From Bacteroidota bacterium (GTDB lineage Bacteria > Bacteroidota > Bacteroidia > Flavobacteriales > Flavobacteriaceae): 12,689 bases of DNA. The notes beneath the pieces are model-generated. The model worked only from the letters and a program-made list of their open reading frames with translations, did no database searches and was not told the DNA's origin. Where the stretch lies: the NCBI GenBank assembly GCA_023437485.1, contig JAEZGB010000054.1, forward strand, positions 1 to 12,689, written 5' to 3'. Of the stretch, positions 1-7,301 are shown piece after piece; the stretch's first letter is position 1, and every line of letters begins with the position of its first letter. The position numbers and the translations under genes are program-made.

Positions 1-648
1 ACCCTTGCCTTTGTAGGGCCATCAGGATCAGGGAAATCGACGCTGGTCAAATTGCTCGTGGGGCTTTACCGTCCGGTTTCCGGGCAGATTTTATACGATG
101 GGGTGTCAATAGACGAACTCCGGTTTAACCAGGTACGTCGACAGATGGGGTTTGTGACCCAGGACACCCAATTGTTTTTTGGCACCATTCGCGAAAACCT
201 GCTGTTTGTAAAACCCGATGCCACTGAAGACGAAATGCTCGATGCCATGCAAAAAGCCTCGGCGATGAACGTTTTGCAGAACGCTCCCGACGGACTTGAT
301 ACAGTACTGGGCGAAGGAGGGCGCAAACTTTCAGGGGGCGAAAAGCAACGGCTTTCCATAGCGAGGTCACTGTTGCGCAAGCCCCGGATCCTGATTTTTG
401 ACGAGGCAACATCGGCATTGGATTCCATCACCGAGGAACAAATCACCAAAACCATTCGCGAGATTTCGGCAAGCCGCCAGCAGATGACCATACTGATCGC
501 GCACCGCCTTTCCACCATCATGCACGCCGATAGGATCTTTGTGCTGGAACGCGGTCGTATCACCGAGCAAGGCAATCACGATGAACTTGTGGAGCGAAAA
601 GGGCTCTATTATGCGCTTTGGAGGCAGCAGATCGGTGAGAGGGGATAA
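1..648 (+). CDS. ABC transporter ATP-binding/permease protein, C-terminal ATPase part (5' truncated)
   Basis: This is the nucleotide-binding domain of an ABC exporter, which hydrolyses ATP on the cytoplasmic side of the membrane to drive substrate export. The reading frame is open from base 1, so the gene begins upstream and the membrane domain lies outside the window. Visible motifs, in order, are Walker A GPSGSGKST (bases 16-42), the Q-loop in VTQDTQLF, the signature LSGGEKQR, Walker B ILIFDE followed by the D-loop SALD, and the switch histidine in AHRLS. The ending (DRIFVLERGRITEQGNHDEL, then LYYALW) is typical of ABCB/MsbA-like half transporters that carry a fused membrane domain, rather than of importer ATPases. 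All catalytic motifs are intact. The substrate cannot be told from this half. The gene converges on the flavin monooxygenase gene with only 10 bases between the stop codons, and no terminator is obvious there. Confidence 0.93.
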   Translation, partial: TLAFVGPSGSGKSTLVKLLVGLYRPVSGQILYDGVSIDELRFNQVRRQMGFVTQDTQLFFGTIRENLLFVKPDATEDEMLDAMQKASAMNVLQNAPDGLDTVLGEGGRKLSGGEKQRLSIARSLLRKPRILIFDEATSALDSITEEQITKTIREISASRQQMTILIAHRLSTIMHADRIFVLERGRITEQGNHDELVERKGLYYALWRQQIGERG

Positions 649-658
649 GTATGAACCC

Positions 659-1642
659 TTAACCCGCAATCAATTCATAACTTCTTACCCTGGCCTCATG
701 GCTGAACACCGGGGTACTGATCATGATCTCGTCGGCTTGGGTTACATCCAGAAAACGCTGAAGTTGCATGGCCACTTTTTCAGGGCCGCCGATGAAGGAA
801 TACCTTATCATTTGCTGTAGTGCCGTCTCTTCGTGGTGTTCAAACAGGCCTTCAGGATTCTCGGGAGGGCCGAGTTTTTTTCGTTCCCCGGTCAGGATTC
901 CCAAAAACAATTTCTTGAATGAAGTGGCGAGCCGTTCGGCCATTTGGTCGGTTTCCGCCGCAATGACGTTCACGCAGGGCATCACGTAAGGCTGGGTCAG
1001 ATTTTTTGACGGGCGGAAATTTTTGCGGTAAAGCGCGATGGCATCCAGCAATTGTGCGGGGGCAAAGTGGCTGGCAAAAGCGTACGGCAAACCCATCTTT
1101 GCGGCCAGGTGCGCGCTGTCCATGCTGGATCCCAATACCCAGATGGGAATGTCCAGCCCTTCGCCCGGTATGGCCCGGACCGGTGCGTTTTTATTGGAGG
1201 CCGAAAGGAATTGCTGCAGTTCGCGAATGTTGCCCTCAAAATCCAGCACCGCACTCATATCGCGCCGAAGCGCCTGAGCCGTCAGCTGATCAGTCCCCGG
1301 CGCGCGGCCAAGCCCCAGATCAATCCGGCCGGGATAGAGCGAGGCCAGCGTACCAAACTGCTCGGCAATCACCAGCGGCGGGTGGTTGGGCAACATGATC
1401 CCGCCTGAACCGACCCGGATGGAACGGGTTTGCCCGGCAATAAAACCAATCAGCACCGATGTGGCAGTTGAAGCCACGCCTTCCATATTGTGATGCTCGG
1501 CAAGCCAGTAACGCCTGTAACCCAGCGCCTCGGCAGCCCGGGCAAGTTGGGCGCTGTTGGCAAAGGAATCGGCGGGGGTTGCGCCTTGTGGCACCATTGC
1601 AAGGTCCAGGATTGAAAACGGGATTTCGGCGAGATTTTTCAT
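659..1642 (-). CDS. LLM-class flavin-dependent oxidoreductase (luciferase-like monooxygenase)
   Basis: The 327-aa protein belongs to the bacterial-luciferase-like TIM-barrel family, which uses reduced FMN and oxygen to oxidise organic substrates; this member's substrate is unknown. Family landmarks are the N-terminal strand FSILDLAMVPQG, the stretch ALGYRRYWLAEHHNM with the conserved AEHH, IRVGSGGIMLPNHPPLVIAEQF, and the phosphate-loop region YPGRIDLGLGRAPGTD. The C-terminal part has FIGGPEKVAMQL and ends with DEIMISTPVFSHEARVRSYEL. The motifs and the length fit the subgroup annotated MsnO8 or 'alkanal monooxygenase-like', which lacks the second luciferase subunit. The ATG at 1642 gives a normal family start (MKNLAEIPFSILDL). 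It lies 13 bases after the ligD stop on the same strand, so the two genes are probably co-transcribed. No functional link between them is evident. Confidence 0.93.
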   Translation of the reverse strand: MKNLAEIPFSILDLAMVPQGATPADSFANSAQLARAAEALGYRRYWLAEHHNMEGVASTATSVLIGFIAGQTRSIRVGSGGIMLPNHPPLVIAEQFGTLASLYPGRIDLGLGRAPGTDQLTAQALRRDMSAVLDFEGNIRELQQFLSASNKNAPVRAIPGEGLDIPIWVLGSSMDSAHLAAKMGLPYAFASHFAPAQLLDAIALYRKNFRPSKNLTQPYVMPCVNVIAAETDQMAERLATSFKKLFLGILTGERKKLGPPENPEGLFEHHEETALQQMIRYSFIGGPEKVAMQLQRFLDVTQADEIMISTPVFSHEARVRSYELIAG

Positions 1643-1655
1643 TGCCCCAATTTAA

Positions 1656-3677
1656 TCAATAAAATATGGATTTTGCCCGTGCGAGTGCCTTGTCCATGTC
1701 AATTCCATCGCCAAGCGAGCCCTTGAAAATGTCGCCCTGTTCCCTGGCGCGCCCCACCGCGTTGGCAATGGTGAAATCTTTCATCCTCAATCCTTTTTTG
1801 ACCTCATCCCAGTGAAGCGGCATTGATACCGTGGCACCGGGTTTGGGCCGTAGGGAGTAGGGACAGGAAATGGTCGCACCGGGGCGGTTCTGTAAGAAAT
1901 CGAGATACATTTTCCCGCCGCGGTTTTTGATCATTCGCTCGAGGCTGGTAAAATCGGGCAGCTCGCGGTTCACCAGGGATACGATCAGTTTCCCGAACAT
2001 CTGCGATTGGTCATAAGTGTATTTGGCGCCAAGGGGAATGTAGATGTGGATTCCGGTTGAACCCGAAGTCTTGACAAAACCGGGAACCTGCATCGCGTCA
2101 AGTACCTCCTTTACTTTTTGCGCCGCAAGGATAACCTGGTCAAAAGTATTTTTGTCCGGATCCAGGTCAATCACGCAGTAATCCGGGTGATCGGGATGTT
2201 GGACGCGGCTAAACCACGGATTCATCTCGATACAGCCCAGGGAGGCCATCCACAGCAGGGTATCCTGCCCGCCACCTACGGCAAATTCCTTTTCTTCGCC
2301 ATCGCTGGTAGTGTAGGGATACCGCTTTACCCATTCGGGGGCTTTGCCCTTGACGTCCTTTTGATAAAAACTTTTGCCGGAAATCCCGTTCGGGAACCGG
2401 TTGAGCGACTGCGGGCGGTCTTTGAGATAGGGGAGGAGAAACTCCGAAATTTGGTAATAGTAGTTAAACAGGTCGCGTTTGGTATACCCTTCATCAGGCC
2501 AGTAAACCTTGCTGAGGTTAGAGAACTTCAGGTCGTGGCCGTTGATTTTTTTAACCTGGGTTTCGTCTTTTGGGTTAAGAAGGGCTTTTGCACCCCGCTT
2601 TTTGGGGGCCGATACAAAGGCCTTGTCCTGAACCGGCGCAATGTCGGAAACGGCAACCTCGCGAACCACCTCGGAAGCATTTTTATCATCGCGCATTCCC
2701 TGGAAGGACGGATGACGGAATACTCCATCGGAACTGACCTCAAGATAGCTGACCTCGCAAACCAGTTCAGGCTTTAAAAAGGTTGCCGTCGCCTTGGGCG
2801 GATTGGGCCTGAACCGCGAGGGCTTGTTGATGTCCACGGGTGTACCGAAGGGATTTTTAGAGGTTTCCAGCGGCTTGAACCGCTCAAGCAATTGCTTTTG
2901 CAATCTGACCGAAAAGCCCGTGCCCACCTTTCCGGTGTAAACCAGTTTACCGTTTTCATATACTCCCAACAGCAGGGAACTGAAGGGTTTTGAACTCCCC
3001 TCGTTTTGGGTATATCCGCCAATGACTACCTCCTGTCTCATGCTCGCCTTGATCTTGAGCCAGTTGCGGGTCCGGGAGTCACTTTGATACGTGCTCGATT
3101 TTTTCTTGGCCATGATTCCTTCGAGGCCCATTTTGGCGGCCGCGTCAAAAAAATCCTTTCCGCCTTCAAATACCCTGCTTAGCCGGATGCGGTCATCGGT
3201 GGTGGGCAAAATTTCCTGCAAAATCGCCTGCCGGTCAATCAAGGGCAAATCCATCAGGTTTTTGCCCTCGTGCCAAAGCAGGTCAAAAGCGTAAAAAACC
3301 AGGTCTCCGTCGGCCTCGCTGCGCCAATTTTGCAACGCGCCAAAATTGGCCTTGCCGCCTTTATCGATAACCAGGATCTCACCGTCAAGCACGGCATTCA
3401 GGTTGAATTGGGCAAAGGCCTGGGCTATCGGGTAGAATTTTTCGGTAAAGGGTTTTGCGTTGCGCGAGAGCAGCTTCACCGCTTTTTTTTCAATCAGGGC
3501 CAGGGTGCGGTAACCGTCCCATTTTACTTCAAATGACCAATCGGGGTTGTCAAATGGTTCATCGGCAAGGGTCGCCAGCATGGGTTTGAGTGCGGTGGGC
3601 ATTGGCGCACGGGAGGCTTCTGCCAAAATTGATCTCGGCGATGGGTCTGTCGGTTTGGATTTCCGGGTTGTGGCCAT
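1656..3677 (-). CDS. ligD: ATP-dependent DNA ligase D, ligase-polymerase form without phosphoesterase domain
   Basis: LigD is the end-processing and sealing enzyme of bacterial non-homologous end joining, normally recruited to double-strand breaks by Ku. The 673-aa protein has two domains. The ATP-dependent ligase domain spans about residues 30-330, with the adenylation lysine K52 in EVKWDGYR, LDGEILVID, VFYAFDLL, LEGIMAKK and WLKIK. A Lys/Pro-rich linker follows. The primase-polymerase domain starts near residue 375 (INGHDLKFSNLSKVYWP) and carries the acidic motif VIDLDPD, SGSTGIHIYIPLG and YLDFLQNRPGATISCPYSLR. The 3'-phosphoesterase domain found in many LigDs is absent, so the arrangement is LIG-POL as in Bacillus. 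An in-frame stop lies two codons upstream of the ATG, so 3677 is the first possible start. No ku gene is visible in the window. It is the upstream gene of a probable pair with the flavin monooxygenase. Confidence 0.96.
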   Translation of the reverse strand: MATTRKSKPTDPSPRSILAEASRAPMPTALKPMLATLADEPFDNPDWSFEVKWDGYRTLALIEKKAVKLLSRNAKPFTEKFYPIAQAFAQFNLNAVLDGEILVIDKGGKANFGALQNWRSEADGDLVFYAFDLLWHEGKNLMDLPLIDRQAILQEILPTTDDRIRLSRVFEGGKDFFDAAAKMGLEGIMAKKKSSTYQSDSRTRNWLKIKASMRQEVVIGGYTQNEGSSKPFSSLLLGVYENGKLVYTGKVGTGFSVRLQKQLLERFKPLETSKNPFGTPVDINKPSRFRPNPPKATATFLKPELVCEVSYLEVSSDGVFRHPSFQGMRDDKNASEVVREVAVSDIAPVQDKAFVSAPKKRGAKALLNPKDETQVKKINGHDLKFSNLSKVYWPDEGYTKRDLFNYYYQISEFLLPYLKDRPQSLNRFPNGISGKSFYQKDVKGKAPEWVKRYPYTTSDGEEKEFAVGGGQDTLLWMASLGCIEMNPWFSRVQHPDHPDYCVIDLDPDKNTFDQVILAAQKVKEVLDAMQVPGFVKTSGSTGIHIYIPLGAKYTYDQSQMFGKLIVSLVNRELPDFTSLERMIKNRGGKMYLDFLQNRPGATISCPYSLRPKPGATVSMPLHWDEVKKGLRMKDFTIANAVGRAREQGDIFKGSLGDGIDMDKALARAKSIFY

Positions 3678-3764
3678 ACTTTAAATTTACCGCATAGCCG
3701 CCAAATTCTTTTATAAGGGAATCGTAAAGTTTCAGTTCGGGCAAATTTGAATCAGAACCGTAAC

Positions 3765-4421
3765 TCAATTAAAGGGAGGGGTGAGTTTATATTTGAAGGA
3801 AAAAAGAACCAGCCCAACCTTTGATTTGATATTGTACCGCTCAAACAGCGCGGTTCGGTAGGCCTCGATTGATTTGACCGAAAGCCCCATGATCTCGGCC
3901 ATCTGGTCATAGGTGTATTCGCGCTCGTCACACACCAGTTTTAAAAACTGGAACTCACGCTCGGAAAGATTGATCAGGTTTTTGTCCTTTTGCTGAACTT
4001 CGTCATAATGCCTCATCCTCTTCAGGATCTCGGAAACATTGTTGTACCCGATCTTGACGATGTTGTCAATGGCAAATTTCAGGTCATGCGCCGTGCAGTT
4101 CTTGTGCAAAAAGCCACGCGCGCCATAATGGTAAGCCGCGTCGATGATTTTCTCGTCAAAATGCTGGGTGAGCAACAGCACTTTGTATTCACCTTCAATT
4201 TGTTCCAATTCCCTGAGCACGTCGACCCCGTTTAGCCCTGGCATGGAATAATCCAGGATGTACAGGTCAGGCTCCTCGGCAAGTGGGAGGGCTTCCAGGA
4301 ACGCCTCGCCACTGTCAAATTCATGCGTTACCTTGTAGTGGCTGATCTTGTGAAGAAGTTCGGCAAGTCCATGCCTTACGATTTTATGATCATCGATGAT
4401 CCCGATCCTGATTCGTTCCAT
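3765..4421 (-). CDS. Response regulator, NarL/LuxR family (REC + HTH)
   Basis: This 218-aa DNA-binding response regulator is probably phosphorylated by the kinase encoded just upstream. The receiver domain (about residues 1-120) has the acidic pair D10/D11 in GIIDDH, the phospho-acceptor D57 in LYILDYSMPG, the switch threonine T85 and the conserved lysine K107 in GFLHKN. The C-terminal helix-turn-helix (about 150-215) has the LuxR pattern LSEREFQFLKLVCDE, then YDQMAEIMGLSVKSIEAYRTALFERYNIKS. The start is set at the ATG at 4421 because MERIRIGIIDDH is the normal receiver beginning; the frame stays open to 4490 but those extra residues look non-native. The start lies 32 bases inside the end of the kinase gene, consistent with translational coupling. 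Its targets are unknown. Confidence 0.94.
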   Translation of the reverse strand: MERIRIGIIDDHKIVRHGLAELLHKISHYKVTHEFDSGEAFLEALPLAEEPDLYILDYSMPGLNGVDVLRELEQIEGEYKVLLLTQHFDEKIIDAAYHYGARGFLHKNCTAHDLKFAIDNIVKIGYNNVSEILKRMRHYDEVQQKDKNLINLSEREFQFLKLVCDEREYTYDQMAEIMGLSVKSIEAYRTALFERYNIKSKVGLVLFSFKYKLTPPFN

Positions 4422-5184
4422 GGTTGTGATTTGATAAAGTGATTGTAGTCCCTTTGCCCGGCGCCGATGCGATATGCAACTCATATCCAATAAGCGCCGC
4501 GCGGTTTTTCATATTGGCCAACCCGATCGAATCATCGCTGGCGGCCGAAGGGTCAAAACCTTGGCCATCATCTGAAATAGCCATGGTGAAAGGCGAATCG
4601 GCAATGGTCACCCAAACATTGCGCGCTCGCGAGTGCCGGAAAATGTTGCTCATGTTTTCCTGAAAGATGCGGTAAATCACGATTTTCTCGTTTTGGCTAA
4701 AGGGCACGGCATCGTCGCAGGTAATATCAGCCGAAATTTTGAACGGGCTGCTTCGGCTCAAACGTTCGAGTTCGGATTTAATGGATTGCACCAGGTTCTT
4801 CTTGGTAATAAGCTGATTGTTAAGTGAATGGCTGATGCCGCGGATGGATTCTGACAAACCTCTCAGGCTATCGGTTACCGGCTGCAGGAGATGCTGCATC
4901 GCCTCCGAATCCAGTTTGAGGTTCTCTACCTGAAAATTGATGTAGGTAAGCTGCTGGCCGGCATCGTCATGCAAATCACGCGAAATATTTTCCAGTACCT
5001 GTTCCTGGGTTTCGATCACCAAAGTGGTAAGCGCTTTTTGATGTGCGAGGTCTTTTTCCAGGATTACCCGGTTATATTTTCTGATTTTGTGTACGTAAAT
5101 TTTTATCAGGATAGCAAATAGCAAGGCGAGCACGCTAAGGAACAGCGTTGCGACCACGATCCCGATGGCAAAATCCTTATACAT
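4390..5184 (-). CDS. Sensor histidine kinase, HisKA_3/NarX type, single TM
   Basis: The 264-aa membrane-anchored kinase partners the downstream regulator. One hydrophobic helix (about residues 4-30) is followed by a short coiled region, then the HisKA_3 dimerisation box SRDLHDDAGQQL with phospho-acceptor H72. The HATPase domain has the N-box QENMSNIFRHSRA (N177), the G1 box SDDGQGFDP, IGLANMKNRAALIG and PGKGTTITL. There is no PAS, GAF or large periplasmic domain, so input probably comes through a partner; the 7-TM protein encoded upstream, overlapping by 8 bases, is the obvious candidate. I take the ATG at 5184 (MYKDFAIGIV). A GTG at 5205 would add seven residues and increase the overlap to 29 bases. 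Neither start has a recognisable Shine-Dalgarno. Confidence 0.92.
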   Translation of the reverse strand: MYKDFAIGIVVATLFLSVLALLFAILIKIYVHKIRKYNRVILEKDLAHQKALTTLVIETQEQVLENISRDLHDDAGQQLTYINFQVENLKLDSEAMQHLLQPVTDSLRGLSESIRGISHSLNNQLITKKNLVQSIKSELERLSRSSPFKISADITCDDAVPFSQNEKIVIYRIFQENMSNIFRHSRARNVWVTIADSPFTMAISDDGQGFDPSAASDDSIGLANMKNRAALIGYELHIASAPGKGTTITLSNHNHGTNQDRDHR

Positions 5185-5824
5185 GGGCCAATTTTTTTTC
5201 ACCACTGATAAAGGCGGCGATCAGAAAATAAAAGATTAGGTTGACAATGTAGATCACGGTTGAATACAAGGTAACGTTGCCCCAAACCGTGGTACTGTTC
5301 AAATCCGGGTCGTCAAAGGCGAACATCATGGACATCGCGGCCATGAACACCACGGGCGCCGAAATCAGCACGAAGCTATTGCGTTCAAACATCTCGAGTT
5401 GCTCGTTGCTGAAATTCTGCCATGTATCTACAAAGTATAGCGATATGTACAACAGCGAACCGATGACAAAGGTATCGCAGTTTAACACCTGCAGCTGATC
5501 AATGAACATCAGGTTTATGAGCCCATACCCTGAAAAGATCAGCAGGGATGCCATCGATAATTTCTTGAAATCCGAAACCTTGTACATGATTGCAAGCCAG
5601 AGGAGAAAAAAAATCAGGATGCCGACGTTGGTGGTAGCCGTAATGCGCTGCCCGGCGAACTTCAGGGTGGAATTAACCACTTCCGTGCAAAAGGCCACGA
5701 AAAGCATGGCCAAAACCAAACGGTGCAGTCCATGGCGGAGGCTGAGCCCCAAAAACGCATAAAGTGTCACTGCCGCAACGATGATCTTTATGGGGTTGAT
5801 GATTTCGAGCCAATCATCGCCCAT
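5177..5824 (-). CDS. 7-TM integral membrane protein of a two-component cluster, function unknown
   Basis: I do not recognise a named family. The 215-aa protein has about seven hydrophobic segments, near residues 12-28, 35-50, 65-82, 90-107, 118-133, 150-170 and 185-206. Loops are short and the soluble tail (SGEKKLAHV) is basic. A Phe/Ser/Asn/Glu-rich stretch between segments five and six (TWQNFSNEQLEMFERNS) is the longest polar part. There is no transporter motif and no periplasmic binding domain. The gene overlaps the unknown gene upstream by 11 bases (TGA at 5814, ATG at 5824) and the kinase gene downstream by 8 bases. From this I infer that it acts with the kinase, either as the sensory input module or as a membrane scaffold. 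It could instead be the protein whose state is monitored. Confidence 0.82.
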   Translation of the reverse strand: MGDDWLEIINPIKIIVAAVTLYAFLGLSLRHGLHRLVLAMLFVAFCTEVVNSTLKFAGQRITATTNVGILIFFLLWLAIMYKVSDFKKLSMASLLIFSGYGLINLMFIDQLQVLNCDTFVIGSLLYISLYFVDTWQNFSNEQLEMFERNSFVLISAPVVFMAAMSMMFAFDDPDLNSTTVWGNVTLYSTVIYIVNLIFYFLIAAFISGEKKLAHV

Positions 5825-6401
5825 CTCCTGAATGTAATGCAGGATTATTTGAGAAATTGTACTGAACCGGATTGCCAGAGCCCCGATCTGTTATTTGAAA
5901 AAAACCAGCACCGCCGGTAATATGGTTAAAAGTGAAAATATCCGTATCAATAAGTTGGTGCCGTCTTGCCACCGCTGAGAGCAACGGGATGGAGTAGGAG
6001 TTGCTCTCCAAATTGTGAGATCCCATGTATGGAGGCGCCGTTGCTGACCGGGGTACATTGAAATATTCAGTGTAAGTCATGGTTCCAAACTTGCCGTTGC
6101 AACGTGCTTTTATTTCTTCCAGTGAAATTTGCGTGGGTTGTGAAACGCCTGTACGCAGGTCCGTAAGTTGGTGTCCCTGCAGAATATAGGGAATTGATTG
6201 TTCAAGGGAAAGCACGCTTTGATTCTTGACGAGCCAGGCGCGGGCCATATCGTCATTTTGGTTCGTGTAGATATCCACCGTAATCCAGTTTTTGTCTTCA
6301 TCTACAATATAGGCAGCGTTATCTGACCGCCATTGCGAATTGACTTTTGAGGCATCCACCACCATGTATTGTTTATAGCTAAGGGTTTGAGAGAGTTCCA
6401 T
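5814..6401 (-). CDS. Hypothetical protein, first gene of the kinase cluster
   Basis: I do not recognise this 195-aa protein. It has no clear signal peptide or membrane helix. The N-terminal half is an acidic, soluble-looking stretch (SKVNSQWRSDNAAYIVDEDK, then WITVDIYTNQNDDMARAWL). The C-terminal half is rich in Ser, Asn, Gly and aromatic residues (SATAPPYMGSHNLESNSYS and TGGAGFFQITDRGSGNPVQY), which suggests beta structure. There is one cysteine (in EIKARCNGKFG). I chose the ATG at 6401 (MELSQTLSYKQYM); the frame is open to 6449, but the upstream residues look like leader sequence. The 11-base overlap with the 7-TM gene makes co-expression with the sensor cluster likely. It could be a ligand-binding partner, an effector or a substrate of the pathway; nothing in the sequence decides between these. 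Confidence 0.72.
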   Translation of the reverse strand: MELSQTLSYKQYMVVDASKVNSQWRSDNAAYIVDEDKNWITVDIYTNQNDDMARAWLVKNQSVLSLEQSIPYILQGHQLTDLRTGVSQPTQISLEEIKARCNGKFGTMTYTEYFNVPRSATAPPYMGSHNLESNSYSIPLLSAVARRHQLIDTDIFTFNHITGGAGFFQITDRGSGNPVQYNFSNNPALHSGDGR

Positions 6402-6607
6402 GATTTCCCGGTTTTGAGTTATTGAGTAAAGTTGCCGACTGTCAGCCAATAAAAACTAGGTAAAACCCTATTGGGGCTAAGTGTTTTTCCCAACCCGAAT
6501 GTACATATTTTATTTTATTTCACAATTATTTGAAGGAATGATGTAGTTTCGTAAAAAACATAACCGGTCTATGGGGTTTTCCATAATAATTCTTGCGGGT
6601 CTTGCAA

Positions 6608-6615
6608 TAGCTTTG
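6608..6615 (+). promoter_or_regulatory. Possible Bacteroidota -7 promoter element (TAGCTTTG)
   Basis: TAGCTTTG matches the Bacteroidota housekeeping -7 consensus TAnnTTTG at every defined position. It lies 15 bases before the ATG at 6631. No good -33 TTTG is found 19-21 bases upstream, and such an 8-mer is expected several times by chance in a window this size, so the call is weak. If real, it would imply a very short leader and would rule out the earlier ATG at 6571. Confidence 0.22.
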
Positions 6616-6630
6616 ACAAAAACTAACGCC

Positions 6631-6933
6631 ATGAACGCCACTCAACTTTCTCCCGAGTACGACCAGGCCCTGCAGATTGTCCGCAATATTTTGGGCAAGG
6701 TTCTGAGCCCCGACCGGATTTCAGCCATCCCGAATAAATGTTATTTTCCCATTGTCCTTGATGGGAGGCCGCACCGGACCATCTGCAGGATCTACCGGAC
6801 GCCGCACCTTTACCTGGGAACCATCAGCAGCCGGAAAGTGGAGACCCGGGTCCGGATCAGGGATGCTTCGGAAATCGGCAATTATGCAAACGAATTGTAT
6901 GAAGTGGTAAGAAAGTACAACGGAACACTCTAA
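6631..6933 (+). CDS. Small protein resembling the C-terminal domain of Bacteroidota type I restriction-like proteins
   Basis: This 100-aa protein follows a pattern I associate with the C-terminus of Bacteroidota proteins annotated as type I restriction or HsdR_N-domain proteins. There a helix ending in ILR..I....RI is followed by a strand pair (YF.ILLD...R..ICR...), a (K/L)YLG strand and a last helix. Here this reads ALQIVRNILGKVLSPDRI, then CYFPIVLDGRPHRTICRIYR, LYLGTIS and IGNYANELYEVVRKY. The nuclease portion is absent, so this is a stand-alone domain, perhaps binding nucleic acid or acting as a protein partner. The family assignment is from memory of the pattern, not a search. I prefer the ATG at 6631 because it begins at the domain; an in-frame ATG at 6571 would add 20 hydrophobic residues that look like a chance signal peptide. 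The next gene begins 2 bases after this stop. Confidence 0.7.
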   Translation: MNATQLSPEYDQALQIVRNILGKVLSPDRISAIPNKCYFPIVLDGRPHRTICRIYRTPHLYLGTISSRKVETRVRIRDASEIGNYANELYEVVRKYNGTL

Positions 6934-6935
6934 TT

Positions 6936-7178
6936 ATGGATATTGCGCGTTGCCGCCTGGCAAAAATGTATAAGAACCTCAACGGATCGTCAATGGTCGC
7001 CGCCTATGAAACCGGCCGTGATTTTATCAAAGTGGAATTGCGCGACGGTTCCATAGTAAAGTTCAGTTTCCGCAGCGCCGGATTTTTTCGGGTCAGGGCG
7101 ATGAAAAAACTGGCTGCCGAAGGGCAGGGATTGGGCACGTTTATCTTGCAAAAATGCCGCATTCCGGTCGCTGACTGA
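6936..7178 (+). CDS. Small KTSC-like domain protein
   Basis: This 80-aa soluble basic protein resembles short KTSC-like proteins, which contain a small beta-rich domain with a hydrophobic strand pair and a helix. Here the strand SMVAAYETGRDFIKVELRDG leads to IVKFSFRSAGFFRVRAMKKL, then AAEGQGLGTFILQKC. In the KTSC family the core is thought to bind nucleic acid or protein partners, but no activity is established for stand-alone members. The ATG at 6936 starts 2 bases after the upstream stop, so coupling with the restriction-C-terminus-like gene is likely. A second ATG at 6966 (MYKNLNGSSM) would give a 70-aa protein. The similarity is recalled rather than computed. Confidence 0.72.
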   Translation: MDIARCRLAKMYKNLNGSSMVAAYETGRDFIKVELRDGSIVKFSFRSAGFFRVRAMKKLAAEGQGLGTFILQKCRIPVAD

Positions 7179-7301
7179 TTTTGCCAATGTGGCAATAGTG
7201 CAAAATTGGAAAGATATTTTGTAAAACATTTAGGACTAAGCTAATTAGCTTTAATGTTCTTCAAACAGCCGGAAATCTTCCGGGGCAAAATATCAGACCG
7301 T
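7179..7301 (+). promoter_or_regulatory. Catalase leader with three inverted repeats
   Basis: The stretch before katE holds three perfect short inverted repeats. They are TTGCCA-ATG-TGGCAA at 7181-7195, the 14-base palindrome AAGCTAATTAGCTT at 7238-7251, and CCGGAA-ATC-TTCCGG at 7269-7283. TAGCTTTA at 7246-7253 is one base off the TAnnTTTG -7 consensus, and a TTTG lies at 7218-7221. Their spacing of 24 bases is longer than the usual 19-21. The palindromes could be operators for a stress regulator such as OxyR, PerR or Fur, but none matches a site I can name with confidence. Confidence 0.35.

Noticed and set aside
2118..2777. 219-codon plus-strand frame inside ligD
   Set aside because: It is antisense to conserved LigD polymerase and linker sequence and has no family features.
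3559..3768. 69-codon minus-strand frame between the response regulator and ligD, starting with a TTG that overlaps the regulator stop
   Set aside because: Its start codon is rare, more than half of it overlaps ligD out of frame, and its end is low-complexity shadow sequence. The first 45 residues look protein-like, but there is no other support.
6461..6493. Minus-strand promoter candidate TTGG-19-TAGGGTTTT for the kinase cluster
   Set aside because: The spacing fits the Bacteroidota pattern and it lies 60 bases before the start, but three of the defined positions mismatch; too weak to call.
7181..7195. Inverted repeat read as a terminator of the KTSC-like gene
   Set aside because: The stem is only 6 bp with a 3-base loop and no T-run follows, so it does not look like an intrinsic terminator; kept as a possible operator.
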